This document shows positions 7,501-7,902 of a stretch of 7,902 bases of DNA, one piece after another. The stretch comes from an uncultured Clostridia bacterium (GTDB taxonomy: Bacteria > Bacillota > Clostridia > Christensenellales > Borkfalkiaceae), in NCBI GenBank assembly GCA_937920115.1, contig CALGVF010000228.1, positions 1-7,902 on the forward strand. The letters run 5' to 3'. Position 1 is the stretch's first letter. Each line of letters opens with the position of its first letter. A model generated the notes under the pieces. The model searched no databases, was not told where the DNA came from, and worked only from the letters and a program-made list of their open reading frames with translations. The translations under genes and the position numbers were made by a program.

Positions 7501-7902
7501 TCTTTTTCGTCGCCGCCCGTGAATACGGTACAACCGATTTCAATCTGAGTACCCGAAACATAGAAAGCAGAAACGTCTCCGAGAACCAACTCTTCGGCTT
7601 CTGCGGGAAGTTCCGTTCCCTCTACCCACGCAGAACCCGTGTAAATGTAGTTAATGTCTGCCTTTACTTCGGTCGCTCCGTCGGCGGCAATCGCAAAACC
7701 TTTCTTGATTACGAATTTATCGCCTCTTGCAAGATTTTTACTGTTAAGGTTCGAGCCTCCGTCTTTTGTTTTAACGAAAAGTCTTACCTCGTCTTTACAT
7801 ACTCTCGCATACCAAACGTTACCCACCGTACCGTCCGCATACGTAAACGCAACAAACCCTCTCGGGTACGGCTTATCTGCGTCTCCGAAATCAGTTTCGT
7901 TT
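4518..7902 (-). CDS. large modular surface protein with Ig-like domains, unnamed repeats and C-terminal anchor; 5' end outside window
   Basis: The frame is open to the right edge: 1127 residues are visible and the N-terminus, including any signal peptide, is outside. The GTG at 7826 is not the start, because 25 further codons read through it and belong to the first repeat. Residues are numbered here from that GTG. Order: repeats R1 (to 74), R2 (77-198) and R3 (200-327); a weak Ig-like domain (about 334-416); repeat R4 (419-532); a BID_2-type Ig domain (536-612, with SDHPEIASVNAYGIITGVKEG); a group 3/4-like Ig domain (615-700); repeat R5 (705-886); a second BID_2-like domain (889-976, with SSDPSVVSV); another group 3/4-like Ig domain (979-1056); a Ser/Gly linker; and a hydrophobic tail ending KKKRDN. 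No catalytic domain is recognised. It is probably a surface adhesin or glycan-binding scaffold; the aromatic residues of R5 would fit sugar binding, but this is inference. It is followed 80 bases later by the GH78 gene. Confidence 0.88.
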   Translation of the reverse strand, partial: NETDFGDADKPYPRGFVAFTYADGTVGNVWYARVCKDEVRLFVKTKDGGSNLNSKNLARGDKFVIKKGFAIAADGATEVKADINYIYTGSAWVEGTELPAEAEELVLGDVSAFYVSGTQIEIGCTVFTGGDEKDLTVENADKIVLTDTTGKTYASSHRRQITSRKAFKLYFNNTGYSFDSAKRGDKLVIGEGFAIKGDYNYVVKSDITYLYTGTCWVKATELPAEKTELKVNSITAGVGVSGENKGDALVYVNTDSSSDVDSGNADVAELRNFVRYTFAGEKVVYGNVWFARLNKAEARFFVRQKNNAAANMAVSDIAKGDKFTVKKGFSIGNAEVKADVTYIYNGSVWVNEEDYIDYDSLTKNGIVADVAEITLYKGDKFVVPALHYSYEEEVKVPEAVDAKDITVENEPDMNTVNENGYDVTLKVGNFSLIIKVKVLATTDISVSNVFVDTSWNKIQVVTTTENNANDTNAHKEYLEYFSYMRNGVELTIDSYAILGKYYGLDVSINGEKLVFGGVSTVKVGDTLTIKKGLPGINGERLAKTVTYVYNGGKFVELVEPETFELAETSATVFVGVTRQIVVRDDEKVTAVYTYVSDHPEIASVNAYGIITGVKEGTAKITVSYKGVSKEMTVTVKPEPEKTGIDIVSNIEEYYVPVSTTEAPTSFTGMGYTLKARYVYEGGEYGEEFDITEDQIGEIDYTTAGKYNLTITVGTFKATVTVIVYEYKEITSFNTLGVSGYDINDDRNAAGTWNGHMIISTSNVSTSVGNLLSTASCEEMSEYIVYNTADGKTYYGKADKDNEIEDRIGLWQLGTNLLVMIKPEGATANLGYGSEDHWKTDAQHPYVPIYKLGDKITFKKGMPLYAWKGAVDGSKPVEGAGCLIVEGYVKEDIVYFCYEDNGTSSLWMIYKEYTDFTVTAEKTMALGSASPAGAVKVPADATTGTFTYVSSDPSVVSVTKDGNMLAEKVGTAIITVTLTGGKDADGNYLDPIVKTIKVTVKNGIKSISGKITVEKGSTVNLGDYEITVKYSDGTEVKVELNDERVVIEDIDTSVVGTTTANVRFDDGNEQKRGTITVEVVEKTEPTPSDSSSGSGSKGCFGSIGGLGVLGGLTAIAAAVVITKKKRDN
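4521..4616 (-). other. C-terminal Cys-containing anchor signal
   Basis: The last 32 residues start with KGCFGS after a Ser/Gly/Pro/Thr-rich linker (1057-1070), continue with a Gly/Ala/Leu/Val-rich segment of about 20 residues (1077-1096) and end in KKKRDN. This is the linker, signature, membrane helix, basic end layout of sorting signals. There is no LPXTG-type motif; the distinctive element is a lone GC at 1072-1073. Cys-containing tails of this general shape are known as MYXO-CTERM and Synerg-CTERM in other phyla, but I cannot assign this one to either. Confidence 0.7.
4659..5162 (-). other. pair of C-terminal Ig-like domains in the surface protein
   Basis: Residues 889-976 form a BID_2-like domain (TYVSSDPSVVSVTKDG, then EKVGTAIITV). 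Residues 979-1056 resemble group 3/4 bacterial Ig domains (ITVEKGSTVNLGDYEITVKY, then closing TITVEVVEK). Together they place a rigid stalk next to the anchoring tail. Confidence 0.7.
5169..5573 (-). repeat. surface-protein module copy R5, enlarged
   Basis: The most divergent copy, recognised by LGDKITFKKGMPLYAW and then VKEDIVYFCYEDN with a Trp before the next Ig domain. It carries insertions both before the GDK motif and between the two conserved motifs, and is rich in Trp and Tyr (GLWQLG, DHWKTD, LYAWKG, SLWMIY), which could mark a ligand-binding surface. Confidence 0.5.
5991..6221 (-). other. BID_2-type bacterial Ig-like domain in the surface protein
   Basis: Residues 536-612 show the typical BID_2 pattern: a strand ending in a VFVG turn, YVSDHPEIASVNAYG, ITGVKEGTAKITVSY and a closing TVTVKP. 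This is the clearest recognised domain of the protein and supports an extracellular location. Confidence 0.85.
6231..6485 (-). repeat. surface-protein module copy R4
   Basis: A divergent copy recognised by VGDTLTIKKGLPGING followed by LAKTVTYVYNGGKFV; the usual final Trp-Val is replaced by Phe-Val. It sits between two Ig-like domains. Confidence 0.6.
6846..7091 (-). repeat. surface-protein module copy R3
   Basis: Runs from RYTFAGEKVVYGNVWFAR through KGDKFTVKKGFSI to VKADVTYIYNGSVWV. It is the nearest match to R1. An Ig-like region follows directly, ending the run of three consecutive copies. Confidence 0.75.
7233..7442 (-). repeat. surface-protein module copy R2 (core)
   Basis: The core runs from ASSHRRQITSRKAF through RGDKLVIGEGFAI to VVKSDITYLYTGTCWV and TELPAE. 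The leading half of the unit (SGTQIEIGCTVFTGG and following) extends upstream to about residue 77. The GNVW.AR segment of R1 and R3 is replaced, so this copy is more divergent in its first half and well conserved in its second. Confidence 0.7.
7605..7862 (-). repeat. surface-protein module copy R1
   Basis: First visible copy of the unnamed module; its upstream half is probably outside the window. It runs from RGFVAFTY through GNVWYAR and RGDKFVIKKGFAI to VKADINYIYTGSAWV and TELP. It is closest to R3, sharing GNVW(Y/F)AR, K.E.R.FV, GDKF, KKGF and the TYIY-G-WV end. Confidence 0.75.

Noticed and set aside
7824..7902. GTG at 7826 as the start of the surface-protein gene
   Set aside because: The frame stays open to the window edge, and the upstream residues (RGFVAFTYADGT) align with the start of repeat R3 (RNFVRYTFAGEK), so the gene continues beyond the window.

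Overview
The window holds three genes, all on the minus strand and packed head to tail, so transcription runs from right to left. In that order they are: a large modular cell-surface protein (4518 to the right edge, 5' end outside the window), a GH78 alpha-L-rhamnosidase (1969-4437, complete), and a GH106-like alpha-L-rhamnosidase or related glycosidase (1922 to the left edge, 3' end outside the window). The gaps between them are only 80 and 46 bases. Each gap is largely filled by a perfect inverted repeat that lacks the U-tract of a classical terminator, so a single polycistronic transcript is likely. There are no RNA genes, mobile elements or CRISPR arrays, and I found no convincing promoter.

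The two enzymes together point to removal of L-rhamnose from rhamnose-containing glycans such as rhamnogalacturonan or plant rhamnosides. GH78 and GH106 are unrelated folds that attack the same sugar. Neither protein shows a signal peptide, so both probably act in the cytoplasm on imported oligosaccharides or glycosides. The upstream surface protein is built from bacterial Ig-like domains alternating with five copies of a module I cannot name, and it ends in a Cys-containing hydrophobic tail with a basic end that looks like a membrane or wall anchoring signal. A plausible but unproven division of labour is that the surface protein holds or binds the glycan outside while the two rhamnosidases finish degradation inside. 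The transporter such a scheme needs is not in this window.

Organism: base composition is near balanced. BID_2-type Ig repeats, a lysine/arginine-terminated C-terminal anchor and intracellular GH78/GH106 enzymes would fit an uncultured gut Clostridia-type Bacillota. This is an impression, since nothing here is phylogenetically decisive. The GH78 gene has a weak Shine-Dalgarno sequence and the GH106-like gene has none.

Most worth following up: the repeated unnamed module of the surface protein, its Cys-containing C-terminal tail, and the two intercistronic hairpins. The second hairpin sits exactly between the GH78 stop codon and an SD-less start codon and suggests translational coupling.
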